Part shown: piece by piece, positions 55,157 to 64,000 of the stretch
Numbering within the stretch: the stretch's first letter is position 1
Layout: each line of letters begins with the position of its first letter
Origin: Miniphocaeibacter halophilus
Lineage (GTDB): Bacteria; Bacillota; Clostridia; Tissierellales; Peptoniphilaceae
Direction: 5' to 3'
Length of the DNA stretch: 64,000 nucleotides
Assembly: GCF_016458825.1 (NCBI RefSeq)
Contig: NZ_CP066744.1
Coordinates: forward strand, 1,609,868 to 1,673,867
Position numbers and translations under genes: made by a program
Notes under the pieces: model-generated
What the model was told of the DNA's origin: nothing
What the model saw: the letters and a program-made list of their open reading frames with translations, nothing else
Databases searched by the model: none

Positions 55157-55221
55157 TATGTAAAGATATCTTTACATATAGTATACTAATTTAATTTTGA
55201 AATGTAAAGACTTCTTTACAT
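55157..55221 (-). promoter_or_regulatory. XRE promoter with two palindromic operators
   Basis: On the minus strand TTTACA (55208-55203), 17 nt, TATACT (55185-55180). One operator is a 22-bp perfect palindrome (55157-55178, half-site TATGTAAAGAT) over the transcription start. The second (55202-55221) has arms ATGTAAAG and CTTTACAT over the -35. Centre distance is about 44 bp, roughly four helical turns. Confidence 0.83.
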
Positions 55222-55435
55222 ATTTTTAAAATAATGTTTTTTATTTTGTATTAAATTAGTATAAAATATTTGAGTTTTCAGAGTTCATAAGAAAAAAACA
55301 GAAGTAAATATTGGGGAAAATATTTATTAATTATATGGAAATATGAATAAATAGCAGTTTGTAGATGTTTTTGTAAATAAATGGGTACATAATTAATGAA
55401 GGAAAATTATATTAATTTTTAAAGGAGTTGAGCTT

Positions 55436-55867
55436 ATGTATAAAAGAATTTTAGTTCCAATTGATGGTTCAGAACATTCATTAAGGGCATTAGAGGTTGC
55501 AAAAGAAATAGGGGAAAAATTTGAATCTGAAATATATATTTATTCTGTTGTACAGGAAATTAGTGCAATAGATCCTATTACAACTTCTTATATGATTACT
55601 AATCGAGTTCCACAAGGTGCAGTTGATGTTACAAAAAAAATTTTAGAAGATGCAAAGACAAAAATCGAAAACTATAAAAATGAAGTACATACAGATTATG
55701 AAATAGGAAGACCACCAGAGCTGATTTTAAGATATGCTGACAATAAGAATGTAGATTTAATTGTAATGTCCAATAGGGGATTAGGAGCTTTTTCTAGAAC
55801 TTTTTTAGGAAGTGTTTCAAATAAGGTTTTAAATTCTACAGATAAATCAGTATTGTTAGTTAAATAG
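55436..55867 (+). CDS. universal stress protein, UspA family
   Basis: A 143-residue cytoplasmic Usp domain. N-terminal RILVPIDGSEHSLRAL and the ATP-binding G-x2-G-x9-G-S motif within MSNRGLGAFSRTFLGSVS are intact, so it is probably an ATP-binding Usp. AAAGGAG precedes the start ATG. Single gene; the 210 nt upstream hold no other ORF. Confidence 0.93.
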   Translation: MYKRILVPIDGSEHSLRALEVAKEIGEKFESEIYIYSVVQEISAIDPITTSYMITNRVPQGAVDVTKKILEDAKTKIENYKNEVHTDYEIGRPPELILRYADNKNVDLIVMSNRGLGAFSRTFLGSVSNKVLNSTDKSVLLVK

Positions 55868-55869
55868 GA

Positions 55870-55910
55870 AAAAGAGATTGTGTTAAATTTTAGCACAGTC
55901 TCTTTTTTTA
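55870..55910. terminator. intrinsic terminator
   Basis: AAAGAGATTGTG pairs with CACAGTCTCTTT (one wobble) and runs into a T-tract; it separates UspA from the convergent carbamoylase gene. Confidence 0.88.
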
Positions 55911-55918
55911 TTTAGAAA

Positions 55919-57157
55919 TTATTTTTTTATAGTCTTGTCTACTAGACGAAGAAAGGCTCTTATTGCTGTTTCTAACTTATCATCTGGTGTATTTTCTTCT
56001 TTTGTATGGGAAAGTCCTTTTTCGGACATAGCAAACATCATTACTGTTGGAATTATTTTAGCTACTTCTATTGCATCATGTAGTGGTCCGGAAGACATAG
56101 TTGTGGCTTCTCCTGTTTCTTCTTTGACAGACTCCTTACATAATTCAATTAACTCTTCATCAAATATTTTTGGTGCAATGGAATGAATATTTCTCCAATG
56201 GGATTTTACATTATTTTTCTTGGAAATTTTTTCTACAATATCTTTTGCTTCTTCAAAAATGATTTTCAAATTATTTTTATCTATTGTCCTTTGGTCTAGT
56301 GAAATAGTACATTTTCCGGGAACAATTGTTGTAACATGAGGTTCTACTGTAACTTCTCCAACAGTACAAACAGCATTGTATTTTAAAGCTATTTTTCTAA
56401 ATTCCAATGCTGATTCAGCTGCAGCTAAAAAGGCATCTTGTCTTAATTCTGTAGGGAAGGAACCGGCATGGGATTTTTGTCCTATAAAGTCAATATAGTG
56501 TCTTTCAACGCCGGCTATTCCATAAACACAGGCTACATCTTTATTAGAATTTTCTAAAATTGGTCCTTGCTCAATATGAAGTTCCAGATAGACTTTTATA
56601 TTTTTTTCTTTAAGCTCATTATAGGCATTAAGCATATTTTCCGGTTCAACCTTGTATTTTCTTAATGCATCGGAATATTTTATTCCGTTAATATCTACAA
56701 GGTCTTTTATTTTATCTACATCTAAACTACCGTTTGCTGCAGCTGAACCTAAACAGCTACGGCCATATCTTGCACCTTCTTCATCGGCCCAGTCTACGAT
56801 ATAAATGGTCTTTTTAGGTTTTCTTTTGTCTTCTGTATAACGTCTTATGATTTCAATGCCAACAACAACACCTAAAGCGCCATCTAGCCAGCCACCGTTA
56901 GGAACAGAGTCTATATGACTTCCTATAGCAATTGAGTCGGAAGATTCCCCTTGTATTTTCGCCCAAACATTACCGGCAGAATCCCTAGTTACTTCTGCAC
57001 CATATTGTTCAACTTTTTCTTTAAACCAGTTTCTAGCTTTTTGCCAGGTTGGTGTCCAAGCAACACGTTGTGCTCCATTTTCTGTAGATGTTAAATTTCT
57101 TAATTCCTTTAAATCGGAAACAACTCTTTTAGCACTTTCTTTTAAATTATGGGTCAT
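55919..57157 (-). CDS. M20 family amidase/hydantoinase-carbamoylase
   Basis: A 412-residue Zn-dependent hydrolase of the allantoate amidohydrolase/N-carbamoyl-L-amino acid hydrolase group. GSHIDSVPNGGWLDGALG carries the first metal ligands, DEEGARYG the catalytic Glu pair, ELHIEQGP the next ligand, and SGPLHDA the late His. AGGAGG precedes the ATG. Alone between two terminators. Substrate, N-carbamoyl or ureido compound, is inferred from the family. Confidence 0.9.
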   Translation of the reverse strand: MTHNLKESAKRVVSDLKELRNLTSTENGAQRVAWTPTWQKARNWFKEKVEQYGAEVTRDSAGNVWAKIQGESSDSIAIGSHIDSVPNGGWLDGALGVVVGIEIIRRYTEDKRKPKKTIYIVDWADEEGARYGRSCLGSAAANGSLDVDKIKDLVDINGIKYSDALRKYKVEPENMLNAYNELKEKNIKVYLELHIEQGPILENSNKDVACVYGIAGVERHYIDFIGQKSHAGSFPTELRQDAFLAAAESALEFRKIALKYNAVCTVGEVTVEPHVTTIVPGKCTISLDQRTIDKNNLKIIFEEAKDIVEKISKKNNVKSHWRNIHSIAPKIFDEELIELCKESVKEETGEATTMSSGPLHDAIEVAKIIPTVMMFAMSEKGLSHTKEENTPDDKLETAIRAFLRLVDKTIKK

Positions 57158-57320
57158 TTAAGCCTCCTAAGTATTTTGTGTTTTTATAAAATGATTATAT
57201 ACTAAATTAAAAGAACAATTCAAAAATATAATTTAATAAATTTATCATTTACTATGATATTACTTTTTTTTACTATATAATAATTAGGTGGAAAAAATAA
57301 AATGAATGGAGGTGTTTAAA

Positions 57321-60035
57321 ATGTTTTTAAACAAAAAGAAAAAAATAATAATGGAAAGTAAAAAGGATATTGAAAAGTTACTACATGATGCTGCAATGGA
57401 AGACCATAATTCACTTATGGAAAAAATAGGAACAACAAATTATGGATTAAGTGAAGAACAAATTATTGAAAACAGAGAAAAATTTGGAAATAATAAGGTT
57501 ACCGAACATAAGAAAGATTCAGTTTTCAAAAAATTATGGGATTCTTTTATTAATCCTTTTAGTGGGATTTTAATTTTCTTGGCAATAATTTCAATTTATA
57601 CCGATATTATTCTACCTGATCCGGAAGATAAAAATGCGATTTCTGTAATAATTATTACAGCAATGGTATTTATTAGTGGAATGATTCGATTTGTTCAAGA
57701 AATTCGCTCAGGAAATGCAGCTGACAGCTTATTGAATTTAATAAAAACCAAATGTACAGTTATTAGAGAAAACGAACAACGAGAAATCTTATTGGAAGAT
57801 TTAGTCGTTGGAGATATTGTACGTTTATCTGCAGGAGATATGATTCCTGCTGACATAAGACTAATACAAACTAAAGATTTATTTATTAGCCAGTCATCTT
57901 TAACTGGTGAAAATGAACCGGTAGAAAAAACCTATAAGAAAGCTGAAACTGAAGATTCTTTAACTAATTATAAAAGCTTAGCTTTTTTAGGAAGCAATGT
58001 TATTAGTGGTTCAGCCTTTGGTTTAGTTGTAGCAACAGGGGATAATACACTTTTTGGTATGATGGCTAAGGATATACAAAAAGAACCTGTTGTAACTACC
58101 TTTGAAAAAGGTGTTAACCAAGTTTCTTGGGTGTTAATACGTTTTATGTTAATAATGGTACCTATTGTTTTTGTAATTAATGGTATAACAAAAGGACATT
58201 GGATTCATGCCTTTACATTTGCAATTTCCATAGGAGTTGGACTAACTCCGGAAATGTTACCTATGATTGTAACAACTTGTCTTGCAAAAGGTGCTGTTGC
58301 AATGTCAAAGGAAAAAACAATAGTCAAGAATTTAAATTCAATACAAAATTTTGGCTCTATAGATATTCTATGTACCGATAAAACCGGAACTATAACTCAA
58401 GACAAAGTAATACTTGAATATCATTTAGATGTAGATGGCAATGATAATAGTAGGGTTTTAAGACATGCCTATTTAAATAGTCATTTTCAAACAGGTTTAA
58501 AAAACCTGATGGATATAGCTATTATTGAGTCAACAAATGAAGAAAAGGTAGATGATCCGTCTTTAAGAGGGTTAGATGAATTTTACAAGAAAATAGATGA
58601 AGTACCTTTTGACTTCAATAGAAGAAGAATGAGTGTAGTAGTTGAGGACAAAAACGGCAAGACTCAAATGATTACTAAAGGTGCAGTTGAGGAAATGCTT
58701 TCAATTTGTTCCTTTGTTGAGTTTGAAGGCAGTGTAATAGAATTAACTGACAATATTAAGGAAAAAGTTCTGAATAAAGTAACAGAATTAAATGATGACG
58801 GTATGAGAGTTATAGCCATAGCTCAAAAAACCAATCCTTCACCAGTTGGAGAATTTTCTGTAAAGGATGAAAAGGATATGGTTTTAATTGGTTACCTTGC
58901 CTTCCTAGATCCACCAAAGGAGTCTACAATAGATGCAATAGTAGCTTTAGCAGAATATGGGGTAAGGGTAAAGGTATTAACTGGCGATAATGAACATGTT
59001 ACAAGATCAATTTGTAAAATGGTAGGCTTAGAAGTAAATAATCTTTTAACCGGTTCAGATATAGAAAATATGTCAGAGGAAGAATTAAAAAAGGTTGTTG
59101 AAACCACCACTGTTTTTGCTAAAGTATCTCCTTCTCAAAAGGCTCATATTGTAGAACTCTTAAGAGAAAATGGACATTCTGTAGGTTTTATGGGAGATGG
59201 AATAAACGATGCAGCAGCTATGAAGGCGGCAGATGTAGGAATATCTGTTGACACTGCTGTAGATATTGCAAAAGAATCAGCTGATGTTATTTTACTTGAA
59301 AAAGATTTAATGGTATTGGAAAAAGGTATTATAGAAGGCAGAAAAACTTATGCTAATATGATTAAATATATAAAAATGACAGCGAGTTCAAACTTTGGTA
59401 ATGTATTTTCTGTTTTAATTGCAAGTGCCTTTATACCATATAATCCTATGACAAGTATTCAGTTAATATTTTTAAATTTAATATACGATATTTCCTGTAC
59501 GGCTATACCATGGGATAATGTAGATAAGGAATTCATTAAAGAACCTAAAAAATGGGATGCTTCCGGAATAGTAAGTTTTATGTTGTGGCTAGGACCAACT
59601 AGTTCTATTTTTGATATAGCAACCTATTTAATTTCATATTTTTTAATTTGCCCTATATTTGTTCCAGGTGCAGAAGGAAGACTATTTAATGCAATACCTC
59701 AATCAGAGGAATTAGTTAGAGATACTTATATGATGATGGCACAATCAATTTGGTTTGTTGAGTCCATGTGGACACAATCCCTGGTAATCCATATGATTAG
59801 AACACCAAAAATACCATTTATACAAAGTCATGCATCCTTTGCAGTTACATCCTTATCTTTATCAGGAATAGTAATTGCAACTATGATTCCATTTACGCCA
59901 TTTGGAGGATTAATAGATCTTTATCCATTTCCTTTAAAATATTTTTATATATTAGCAGTAACAGTAGTTTTATATATGATATTAACTACTGTGGTCAAGG
60001 ATATATATATAAAAAGGTATGGAAAATTACTGTAA
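57321..60035 (+). CDS. mgtA: magnesium-transporting P-type ATPase, MgtA type
   Basis: A 904-residue P3B-type ATPase. The phosphorylated Asp353 is in CTDKTGTIT, the TGEN actuator loop in [10 protein letters not shown], the hinge in [11 protein letters not shown], and the C-terminal helices include [16 protein letters not shown], a hallmark of MgtA/MgtB. The start is ATG 57321 with GGAGGTG 6 nt upstream; the earlier in-frame ATG is part of that ribosome site. No M-box riboswitch fits in the 150-nt upstream region. Confidence 0.94.
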   Translation: MFLNKKKKIIMESKKDIEKLLHDAAMEDHNSLMEKIGTTNYGLSEEQIIENREKFGNNKVTEHKKDSVFKKLWDSFINPFSGILIFLAIISIYTDIILPDPEDKNAISVIIITAMVFISGMIRFVQEIRSGNAADSLLNLIKTKCTVIRENEQREILLEDLVVGDIVRLSAGDMIPADIRLIQTKDLFISQSSLTGENEPVEKTYKKAETEDSLTNYKSLAFLGSNVISGSAFGLVVATGDNTLFGMMAKDIQKEPVVTTFEKGVNQVSWVLIRFMLIMVPIVFVINGITKGHWIHAFTFAISIGVGLTPEMLPMIVTTCLAKGAVAMSKEKTIVKNLNSIQNFGSIDILCTDKTGTITQDKVILEYHLDVDGNDNSRVLRHAYLNSHFQTGLKNLMDIAIIESTNEEKVDDPSLRGLDEFYKKIDEVPFDFNRRRMSVVVEDKNGKTQMITKGAVEEMLSICSFVEFEGSVIELTDNIKEKVLNKVTELNDDGMRVIAIAQKTNPSPVGEFSVKDEKDMVLIGYLAFLDPPKESTIDAIVALAEYGVRVKVLTGDNEHVTRSICKMVGLEVNNLLTGSDIENMSEEELKKVVETTTVFAKVSPSQKAHIVELLRENGHSVGFMGDGINDAAAMKAADVGISVDTAVDIAKESADVILLEKDLMVLEKGIIEGRKTYANMIKYIKMTASSNFGNVFSVLIASAFIPYNPMTSIQLIFLNLIYDISCTAIPWDNVDKEFIKEPKKWDASGIVSFMLWLGPTSSIFDIATYLISYFLICPIFVPGAEGRLFNAIPQSEELVRDTYMMMAQSIWFVESMWTQSLVIHMIRTPKIPFIQSHASFAVTSLSLSGIVIATMIPFTPFGGLIDLYPFPLKYFYILAVTVVLYMILTTVVKDIYIKRYGKLL

Positions 60036-60037
60036 AC

Positions 60038-60071
60038 AAAAAAGCTAGTTTATTTAAAACTAGCTTTTTTT
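60038..60071. terminator. bidirectional intrinsic terminator
   Basis: AAAAAAGCTAGTTT (60038-60051) pairs with AAACTAGCTTTTTT (60057-60070), between mgtA and the convergent zinc-ribbon gene, whose last codons it includes. Confidence 0.92.
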
Positions 60072-60464
60072 AATCATATCATGACCACATTTTTTACAAT
60101 GTACTTTAATTTTTCCCTTTCCCTTAGGAACTCTTAAAGTTGTTTTACAATTTTCACATTTAAAAAATTTATATTCTTTTCTTTGTTTAAAAATCATTTT
60201 CAATTTACTAAATCTACCGGTAAATTTATTTTTAAGTCTTAGAAAGTCTTGGTTTTCAATACTTCTTTTAGCAATATTTTTTGAAAAAACTATATAGTTA
60301 GAATAAACAATTAATAAAAAACCAAACCAAAAGAGAATTTGTCTTACAATATTATCAAAAAAGAAACTTGCTATAATAGCAATTAATGACAATACGGACA
60401 AAAATCTTGAAAAAGCATTTGGACCATTTCTACCAGACATGAATTTATACATTTTTTCTTTCAT
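60060..60464 (-). CDS. membrane protein with C-terminal zinc ribbon, unknown
   Basis: A 134-residue protein. Two hydrophobic helices (about residues 22-58) are followed by a basic stretch and a zinc ribbon with CENC and CKKCG, the Cys pairs 16 residues apart. The N-terminus has SGRNGPNAFSRFLS, seen in a widespread but uncharacterised clostridial group. Upstream GGGAT is a weak ribosome site. Function unknown. Confidence 0.82.
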   Translation of the reverse strand: MKEKMYKFMSGRNGPNAFSRFLSVLSLIAIIASFFFDNIVRQILFWFGFLLIVYSNYIVFSKNIAKRSIENQDFLRLKNKFTGRFSKLKMIFKQRKEYKFFKCENCKTTLRVPKGKGKIKVHCKKCGHDMIKKS

Positions 60465-60547
60465 TTAAATCCCTTCCTAACATTAGAATGTTATAATATA
60501 TTATATAATATTTACCTAAAACTAATCTTAAAATAACAATAATTATT

Positions 60548-61699
60548 CTATTTAATATATTTTTCATATATTTCTAAAATTTTATTTGCAAAAGTAGTAG
60601 AAGAAAAATTTTCGTTTACACTAATTACTGCATTTTCAACAAAATTTTTATATAGTCCATTATTATTTAAAATAAGCTTTAGCTTTTCACTAAATTCATC
60701 AAAACTATTGTATCTAAATCCATTATAGTTATTTATTACTGTTTGTTCCAAACATTCATCATCCCTGCAAAGAATTGGTGTTCCATTGGCAAGGGATTCG
60801 ATATAAGTTAAGCCCTGAGTTTCACTAGTAGAGGCAGAAACAAACAAGTCAGCCATTTGGTAATAAATATTTAACTCATCATTAGGTATTAAACCTGTAA
60901 AAGTTATTTTATTATTTAAATTATAATCTTTAATTAAATTTGCTAAAGTATTTTTATAAGGTCCATCTCCAACAATAAGAAGATGTATATTTTTGAATTT
61001 CATTTTAGTTAAATAGTTTATTAACTCTTCAATATTTTTTTCCTTACCAATTCTTCCTACAGAAATTAGGATTTTAGATTTTAAAGGTAGGTTTAATTCT
61101 TCTTTTAGAAGCTCTAATTCCTCTTTAGGATACTTAATACTGAATTTATCCATGGATAAACCGGTAGGAACAATATAGATATTTTCATCTATTCCATATT
61201 TTTTTAAAACTTTATATGTTTTTAAAGTAGGAACTACCATACAAGTAGATTTATGATAAATTCTTTTAGTAAATTTTTTCGCCAAATATTTTCCTATTCT
61301 TTCACTAGGTGAAAAATAATGGGTATATTCTTCGTAAAGGGTATGATAGGTGTGTATAATTGGAATATCCAACTTGTTTGCAATTTTTCTTGCTATGGAA
61401 AAAGTTGTAAATTCACTTTGAGTATGAATAATATCAGGTTTCCATGTAAGAATTGAATCTATTAAAGGATTCGTATAAGATAAAGAAAACCTTGCATCTG
61501 GATAAATTTTTGAAATATCATAAGAACCTAAATATACTACATTACTATCATAATCTATATAGGAATGACGATTAGAAGAAAGGGTTAAGATTTTTACATC
61601 ATGTCCCATTGAGATAAGCTCTCTTCTAAGATTTTTAATTGAAGTTATTACTCCGTTTACAATAACAGAGTAAGCATCGGTGGCTAATAAAATTTTCAT
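60548..61699 (-). CDS. GT4-family glycosyltransferase, glycolipid type
   Basis: A 383-residue retaining GT-B enzyme. N-terminal LLATDAYSVIVNGVITSI, SVGRIGKEKNIEEL (nucleotide-sugar domain) and the E-x7-E motif in SETQGLTYIESLANGTP are visible. It resembles 1,2-diacylglycerol 3-glucosyltransferases and related mannosyltransferases of Gram-positive bacteria, so it may make membrane glycolipid. The start is ATG 61699, with AGAGGT 6 nt upstream; 20 upstream codons have no ribosome site. Confidence 0.88.
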   Translation of the reverse strand: MKILLATDAYSVIVNGVITSIKNLRRELISMGHDVKILTLSSNRHSYIDYDSNVVYLGSYDISKIYPDARFSLSYTNPLIDSILTWKPDIIHTQSEFTTFSIARKIANKLDIPIIHTYHTLYEEYTHYFSPSERIGKYLAKKFTKRIYHKSTCMVVPTLKTYKVLKKYGIDENIYIVPTGLSMDKFSIKYPKEELELLKEELNLPLKSKILISVGRIGKEKNIEELINYLTKMKFKNIHLLIVGDGPYKNTLANLIKDYNLNNKITFTGLIPNDELNIYYQMADLFVSASTSETQGLTYIESLANGTPILCRDDECLEQTVINNYNGFRYNSFDEFSEKLKLILNNNGLYKNFVENAVISVNENFSSTTFANKILEIYEKYIK

Positions 61700-61790
61700 A
61701 ATTACCTCTAATTGTATAACTACACTAACTAATATTATAGCATATTTGTATTTAAGCATAATTAAAACTTTATAAAATTATCTCCTATAG

Positions 61791-61819
61791 TTGACAAATA
61801 GGCAAAGTTAGGATATACT
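61791..61819 (+). promoter_or_regulatory. rplM promoter
   Basis: TTGACA, 17 nt, TATACT: near-consensus sigma-A promoter 165 nt before rplM, as expected for a highly expressed ribosomal operon. Confidence 0.88.
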
Positions 61820-61827
61820 TATTCGGT

Positions 61828-61961
61828 GTTAAAAATGACTTCTCCAGTCCTTTTTAACAATATTCACAAAAATCGCCAGTGGCCAGGGGTGCGATTCATA
61901 AATGCTTGGTGGGAGAACAATCGCTTTTTAGCAGCGATGTCTAAATAGCTAAAAATATTGT
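61828..61961 (+). ncRNA. ribosomal protein L13 leader RNA
   Basis: A structured 5' leader. GTTAAAAA pairs with TTTTTAAC (61828-61858). ACAATATT (61857-61864) pairs with AATATTGT (61954-61961), closing a junction that holds stems AATCGC/GCGATT (61871-61896) and ATCGC/GCGAT (61920-61938). Position and multi-stem form fit the L13 autoregulatory leader of Firmicutes, in which excess L13 represses its own operon. I could not run a covariance model. Confidence 0.62.
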
Positions 61962-61983
61962 AAAAAGGAAAGGAAAGGAAAAA

Positions 61984-62412
61984 ATGAAAAGCTATGTTGC
62001 TAAAACAGGAGATATCCAAAGAAAATGGTATGTAGTTGACGCTACAGACAAAGTACTTGGAAGACTTGCAAGTGAAATTGCAGCTGTTTTAAGAGGAAAA
62101 AACAAGCCTATATTTACACCAAATATAGACACAGGAGATTACGTAATAGTAATCAATGCTGACAAAGTTAGAGTTACAGGAAATAAGGAAGGTCAAAAAT
62201 TATATAGACATCATACTGGTTTTCCAGGTGGTCTAAAATCTATTTCTTATGAAGAGTTAATGGCAAAAAAACCGGAAAAGGCAATTGAAATTGCTGTAAA
62301 GGGTATGCTTCCACATAATAAATTAGGTAGAGCTATGTATAAAAAATTAAAAGTTTATGCTGGTCCAGACCATAATCATGAAGCACAACAACCAGAAGTT
62401 CTAGACATATAA
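61984..62412 (+). CDS. rplM: 50S ribosomal protein L13
   Basis: A 142-residue ribosomal protein; [17 protein letters not shown] and the [19 protein letters not shown] signature (shown in part) are intact. GGAAAGGAAAGG precedes the ATG. Followed after 19 nt by rpsI, the universal L13-S9 pair. Confidence 0.99.
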   Translation: MKSYVAKTGDIQRKWYVVDATDKVLGRLASEIAAVLRGKNKPIFTPNIDTGDYVIVINADKVRVTGNKEGQKLYRHHTGFPGGLKSISYEELMAKKPEKAIEIAVKGMLPHNKLGRAMYKKLKVYAGPDHNHEAQQPEVLDI

Positions 62413-62431
62413 GAAATAGGAGGGATATAAA

Positions 62432-62824
62432 ATGGCTAACGTACAATATTTAGGAACTGGAAGAAGAAAGACATCAGTTGCTAGAGTTAGATTAGTTCCA
62501 GGAAATGGACAATTTATTATAAACAAAAGACCAATTGATGAATATTTTGATTTTGATACATTAAGAGTAATTGCAAGAGAACCATTAGTTTTAACAGAAA
62601 ACTTAGGTGGATATGATGTTTTCGTAAATGTTAAAGGTGGAGGATATACAGGACAAGCAGGAGCTATTCGTCATGGAATAGCAAGAGCATTATTAGAAGT
62701 AGATCCAGAATTAAGACCAACATTAAAAAGAGCAGGTTTCTTAACAAGAGACCCTAGAAAAGTTGAACGTAAAAAATACGGTTTGAAAAAAGCTCGTAAA
62801 AGTCCACAATTCTCAAAAAGATAA
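62432..62824 (+). CDS. rpsI: 30S ribosomal protein S9
   Basis: A 130-residue ribosomal protein; [14 protein letters not shown] at the start, [19 protein letters not shown] in the middle and the invariant tail [12 protein letters not shown] that reaches the P-site tRNA. AGGAGGG precedes the ATG. Confidence 0.99.
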   Translation: MANVQYLGTGRRKTSVARVRLVPGNGQFIINKRPIDEYFDFDTLRVIAREPLVLTENLGGYDVFVNVKGGGYTGQAGAIRHGIARALLEVDPELRPTLKRAGFLTRDPRKVERKKYGLKKARKSPQFSKR

Positions 62825-62834
62825 TATTATCTAT

Positions 62835-62865
62835 AAGCTTCAGTTTTATACTGGAGCTTTTTTTA
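62835..62865 (+). terminator. terminator of rplM-rpsI
   Basis: AAGCTTCAG (62835-62843) pairs with CTGGAGCTT (62851-62859, one wobble), then a T-run. Confidence 0.9.
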
Positions 62866-62945
62866 TGTTTAAAAACATATTTATACATGATAATTCTTTT
62901 TTTCATAATAAAGAATTAGTTAATTTAAGTAAAAAATCAAAAAAA

Positions 62946-62975
62946 TTGACAAATATGTAACTAAGATCATATTAT
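62946..62975 (+). promoter_or_regulatory. promoter of the DUF5714 gene
   Basis: TTGACA, 18 nt, TATTAT. The remaining sequence between 62866 and 63104 is AT-rich without a supported gene. Confidence 0.6.
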
Positions 62976-63104
62976 TTATTAATAATAGTGTATATAATTA
63001 TTATAGGGATATTTATAATATTAGGATGAATAAATTTAAGAAGTAAAATATTTTCTTATTATAATAAAATAATAGATTAAAAAATCATCATAAAGGAGGG
63101 CTGA

Positions 63105-63794
63105 ATGACAAAAGCTGAAGAATGTTTAATTTGCAAAGAGCCTTTAGTGTATTTTAATGAAGGAACTACTATGAAATGCTATATTTGTGGAAAAGAAGAA
63201 TTAAGTACTACAAAATGTAAAAACAATCACTTTGTATGTAATGAATGTCATGGTACAGGTGTTCCTTTAATAAAGGAAATATGTGCAAATTCAAATAGCA
63301 AAAATCCAATAGAAATTACTGAAGAAATTATGAACAAATCATTTATTCATATGCATGGACCGGAACATCATATTTTAGTTGGTTCAGCATTATTAACGGC
63401 ATATAAAAACTCAGGTGGAGATATTGACTTAAAAAATTCCCTTGAAGAAATGGAAAGAAGGGGAAAGCAAGTTCCAGGTGGTACTTGTGGTTTTTGGGGA
63501 GCTTGTGGTGCATCTATATCTTTAGGTATATTTATTAGTATTATTACAGGAGCAACTCCACTAACAAATAATCCATGGAAATTATCCAATCTAGCTACAT
63601 CAAAGGCCTTGGCAAAAGTAAGTGAAATAGGTGGACCAAGGTGTTGTAAAAGAAATTCCTTTATTGCTATTGAAACAGCTATAGATTTTGTAGAGGAAAA
63701 CATGGGAATAAAAATGGAAAAAGAAAGTATTAAATGTAAGTTTAAGGAGAAAAACAATCAGTGCATAAAAAACAGATGCCCTTATTTTAATTAA
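63105..63794 (+). CDS. DUF5714 cysteine-rich protein
   Basis: A 229-residue protein with at least 15 Cys. The N-terminal 50 residues have paired Cys (CLICKEPL, CYICGKEE, CKNNHFVCNECHG) suggesting metal or Fe-S binding. The C-terminal domain has HMHGPEHHILVGSALL, GGTCGFWGACGASIS and GGPRCCKRNSF. This matches DUF5714, known from methanogens and anaerobic Firmicutes, often called a putative SAM-linked or corrinoid-associated protein without proof. AAAGGAGGG precedes the ATG. Function unknown. Confidence 0.8.
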   Translation: MTKAEECLICKEPLVYFNEGTTMKCYICGKEELSTTKCKNNHFVCNECHGTGVPLIKEICANSNSKNPIEITEEIMNKSFIHMHGPEHHILVGSALLTAYKNSGGDIDLKNSLEEMERRGKQVPGGTCGFWGACGASISLGIFISIITGATPLTNNPWKLSNLATSKALAKVSEIGGPRCCKRNSFIAIETAIDFVEENMGIKMEKESIKCKFKEKNNQCIKNRCPYFN

Positions 63795-63826
63795 AATAAT
63801 AATTGTATTATAAAAATCTGATTAAT

Positions 63827-63845
63827 AAAGCAATATTGCTTTTTT
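63827..63845 (+). terminator. short hairpin terminator
   Basis: AAAGCA and TGCTTT flank ATAT and are followed by T residues, downstream of the DUF5714 gene. Weak stem. Confidence 0.6.
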
Positions 63846-63873
63846 AATAAATTATTTTAAAAAGGAGAAGGAA

Positions 63874-64000
63874 ATGAAGAAGTTTTTATCATTTGAATTT
63901 TGGCAAAAATTCGGGAAATCATTAATGGTTGTAATTGCAGTTATGCCTGCAGCAGGATTAATGATTAGTATTGGGAAATTAATTGCAATGATTAGTCCAG
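63874..64000 (+). CDS. PTS EIIC permease, N-terminal part, cut by window edge
   Basis: The first 42 codons begin MKKFLSFEFWQKFGKSLMVV and continue with AVMPAAGLMISIGKL, the start of glucose/maltose/N-acetylglucosamine-family EIIC proteins (PtsG/MalX style). AAGGAGAAGG precedes the ATG. The sugar cannot be told from this part. Confidence 0.85.
   Translation, partial: MKKFLSFEFWQKFGKSLMVVIAVMPAAGLMISIGKLIAMISP

Noticed and set aside
57158-57320. Mg2+ (M-box) riboswitch before mgtA
   Set aside because: The region is AT-rich with no long structured element; too short and lacks recognisable stems.
62865-62960. 31-codon ORF after rpsI
   Set aside because: Begins directly in the terminator T-run, has no ribosome site and contains the -35 of the next promoter.

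Overview
The window comes from a low-GC (about 30% by eye) Gram-positive, probably anaerobic, Firmicute. The SufCBDSU order, lipobox lipoproteins, HrcA/CIRCE-type heat-shock control, AgrA/AgrC-like signalling, consensus AGGAGG ribosome sites and many TTG/GTG starts all fit. A member of the Tissierellia (Peptoniphilaceae and relatives) is my best guess, but no rRNA is present to prove it. No tRNA, rRNA, CRISPR array, prophage or replication origin was seen. || Layout. 1-5.7 kb: the end of folK, then an M20 (AbgB-like) hydrolase and an MFS transporter divergent from an AraC regulator fused to a GH39-like domain. 5.7-7.3 kb: a Na+/phosphate symporter. 7.4-12.1 kb: a signalling module made of an ABC exporter, a LytTR response regulator with an AgrC-like kinase, a 27-residue peptide ORF and an unknown membrane protein. 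Two promoters here carry the same pair of 9-bp repeats at identical spacing. 12.2-17.2 kb: the sufCBDSU Fe-S cluster assembly operon. 17.4-21.2 kb: a heterodimeric multidrug-type ABC exporter behind a leader peptide, competing hairpins and a terminator; its second subunit is frameshifted. 21.2-29.5 kb: a nucleoside uptake and salvage locus (deoB, deoR-type repressor, deoC, uridine phosphorylase, BMP lipoprotein, ABC transporter). 29.7-31.2 kb: a decayed IS3-family element. 31.2-32.8 kb: a redox cluster (frameshifted TlpA-like lipoprotein, polyferredoxin-like membrane protein, 46-residue CXXC protein). 33-34.3 kb: hsp20 with a CIRCE-like operator, and an SDR oxidoreductase. 34.5-39.5 kb: a DUF4430 lipoprotein with an ECF S-component (perhaps cobalamin uptake) divergent from metF, a free-standing MetH reactivation protein and a MetH lacking that domain. 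39.6-45.6 kb: brnQ, beta-carbonic anhydrase, a YdcF-family protein, an ABC exporter and a GNAT acetyltransferase. 45.7-49.2 kb: a second heterodimeric ABC exporter, also behind an apparent attenuator. 49.5-54 kb: a 6-phospho-glucosidase, a PTS EIICB and two tandem RpiR regulators. 54-55.2 kb: an XRE repressor with two palindromic operators and two paralogous membrane proteins, one frameshifted. 55.4-61.7 kb: UspA, an M20 carbamoylase, an MgtA-type ATPase, a zinc-ribbon protein and a GT4 glycosyltransferase. 61.8-64 kb: rplM-rpsI behind a structured leader, a DUF5714 protein and the start of another PTS EIIC gene. || Connections. The nucleoside ABC system imports nucleosides that the phosphorylase, DeoB and DeoC would convert to bases and central metabolites. 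MetF, MetH and the reactivation protein form the methyl branch of one-carbon metabolism, and the neighbouring DUF4430/ECF pair could supply the B12 that MetH needs. The most unusual material is regulatory: the two-promoter LytTR regulon with its short peptide, and attenuator-like leaders in front of both heterodimeric exporters. Three genes outside the IS are each broken by one base in a homopolymer run, which may be sequencing error rather than decay.
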